NCBI GenBank assembly: GCA_017302435.1
Contig: JAFLDL010000015.1
Coordinates: 1-64,000 of the forward strand
From: Candidatus Accumulibacter necessarius
Lineage (GTDB): Bacteria; Pseudomonadota; Gammaproteobacteria; Burkholderiales; Rhodocyclaceae
Direction of reading: 5' to 3'
DNA: 64,000 bases
In this document: positions 63,681 to 64,000 of the stretch, one piece after another
Numbering within the stretch: the stretch's first letter is position 1
Layout: each line of letters begins with the position of its first letter
Program-made: the position numbers and the translations under genes
Notes under the pieces: generated by a model
What the model was told of the DNA's origin: nothing
The model's database searches: none
Seen by the model: only the letters and a program-made list of their open reading frames with translations

Positions 63681-64000
63681 TCAACGCTGACAATGGGGAC
63701 AGTAGAAAGTCGATCGACCCGCCTGACGGATGGCGCGCACCGGCCGGGCGCAGCTCGGACACGACTCGCCCGCACGACCGTAGACGGCGCACGAAAGCTG
63801 GAAGCAGCCGGCACCGCCATCGCTATGGACGTAGTCGCGTACCGTGCTGCCACCAGCCGCGATTGCCGCCGCCAGCGTTGCGCGGATGGCATCAGCGAGT
63901 ACGCGATAGCGCTCACGACTGATCCTGTTTGCCTTGCGTAGCGGGGAAATGCCCGCCTGAAACAGGCTTTCCGCAGCGTAGATGTTGCCGATCCCAACCA
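63681..64000 (-). CDS. mutM: Formamidopyrimidine-DNA glycosylase (MutM/Fpg), C-terminal part
   Basis: The frame is open to the window edge and stops at 63681-63683. The translated part includes the helix-two-turn-helix region ([19 protein letters not shown]), SDGGAG and the zinc finger with CPSC and CPHC before the terminal QR. Fpg removes 8-oxoguanine from DNA. The N-terminus with the catalytic proline and glutamate lies outside the window. Confidence 0.93.
   Translation of the reverse strand, partial: VGIGNIYAAESLFQAGISPLRKANRISRERYRVLADAIRATLAAAIAAGGSTVRDYVHSDGGAGCFQLSCAVYGRAGESCPSCARPVRAIRQAGRSTFYCPHCQR

Noticed and set aside
1-64000. CRISPR array, IS element, prophage or tRNA
   Set aside because: No spaced direct repeats, transposase, integrase or cloverleaf pattern was recognised on reading.

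Overview
The window is a dense, GC-rich chromosomal segment of a betaproteobacterium. The best fit is a Rhodocyclales member of the Candidatus Accumulibacter (polyphosphate- and PHA-accumulating) type. This is an inference from gene content and order: PhaR next to an acetoacetyl-CoA reductase, two Pit phosphate transporters with three DUF47/PhoU-like partners, a V-type ATPase operon, the betaproteobacterial divergent rluD/bamD pair, gloB-yafS-rnhA-dnaQ, and yceD-rpmF-plsX-fabHDG-acpP-fabF. No rRNA, tRNA, CRISPR array, prophage or insertion sequence was recognised.

Layout. 1-1545: end of a biotin carrier gene and the beta subunit of a sodium-pumping decarboxylase. 1682-3143: PhaR and acetoacetyl-CoA reductase. 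3485-6467: small membrane protein, PgeF, RluD and divergent BamD. 6541-13713 (minus): a DUF748/OmpA protein, RmuC and a protein kinase-HDOD-GAF fusion. 13867-16989: response regulator, GloB, YafS-like methyltransferase, RNase HI, DnaQ. 17125-20180: two small unknown proteins and an RlhA-type U32 protein. 20227-32241 (all minus): a V-ATPase operon (E, DUF2764, A, B, D, I, K), then DUF47-Pit, a P-loop ATPase overlapping a metallophosphoesterase, and SlyX. 32661-35649: UspA, then a DUF47-Pit-DUF47 operon. 35840-40275: a lysine/alanine-rich histone-like protein coupled to a ParA ATPase, and a large MalT-type LuxR regulator. 40430-46664: acyltransferase, RbgA, methyltransferase, small membrane protein, GalU, NadB. 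46630-53237 (minus): YgfX-like protein and the fatty-acid synthesis cluster, including rpmF. 53354-57623: Maf, a RsmI-related methylase, S49 peptidase, Rieske protein, HAD phosphatase, RluC. 58025-64000: RNase E, a DUF3299 protein, a dynamin-like GTPase and the C-terminal part of MutM.

How the genes may work together. The clearest theme is ion and phosphate energetics around storage polymers. The decarboxylase beta subunit is of a sodium-exporting family. The V-ATPase rotor subunit keeps the residues that bind sodium in Enterococcus NtpK. Two Pit transporters of different subclasses are each paired with DUF47 proteins. PhaR and the reductase belong to PHA metabolism. The ParA plus histone-like pair resembles systems that distribute a cargo over the nucleoid, for which PHA or polyphosphate granules would be natural candidates, although nothing in the sequence shows the cargo. 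The rest is mostly housekeeping in conserved order.
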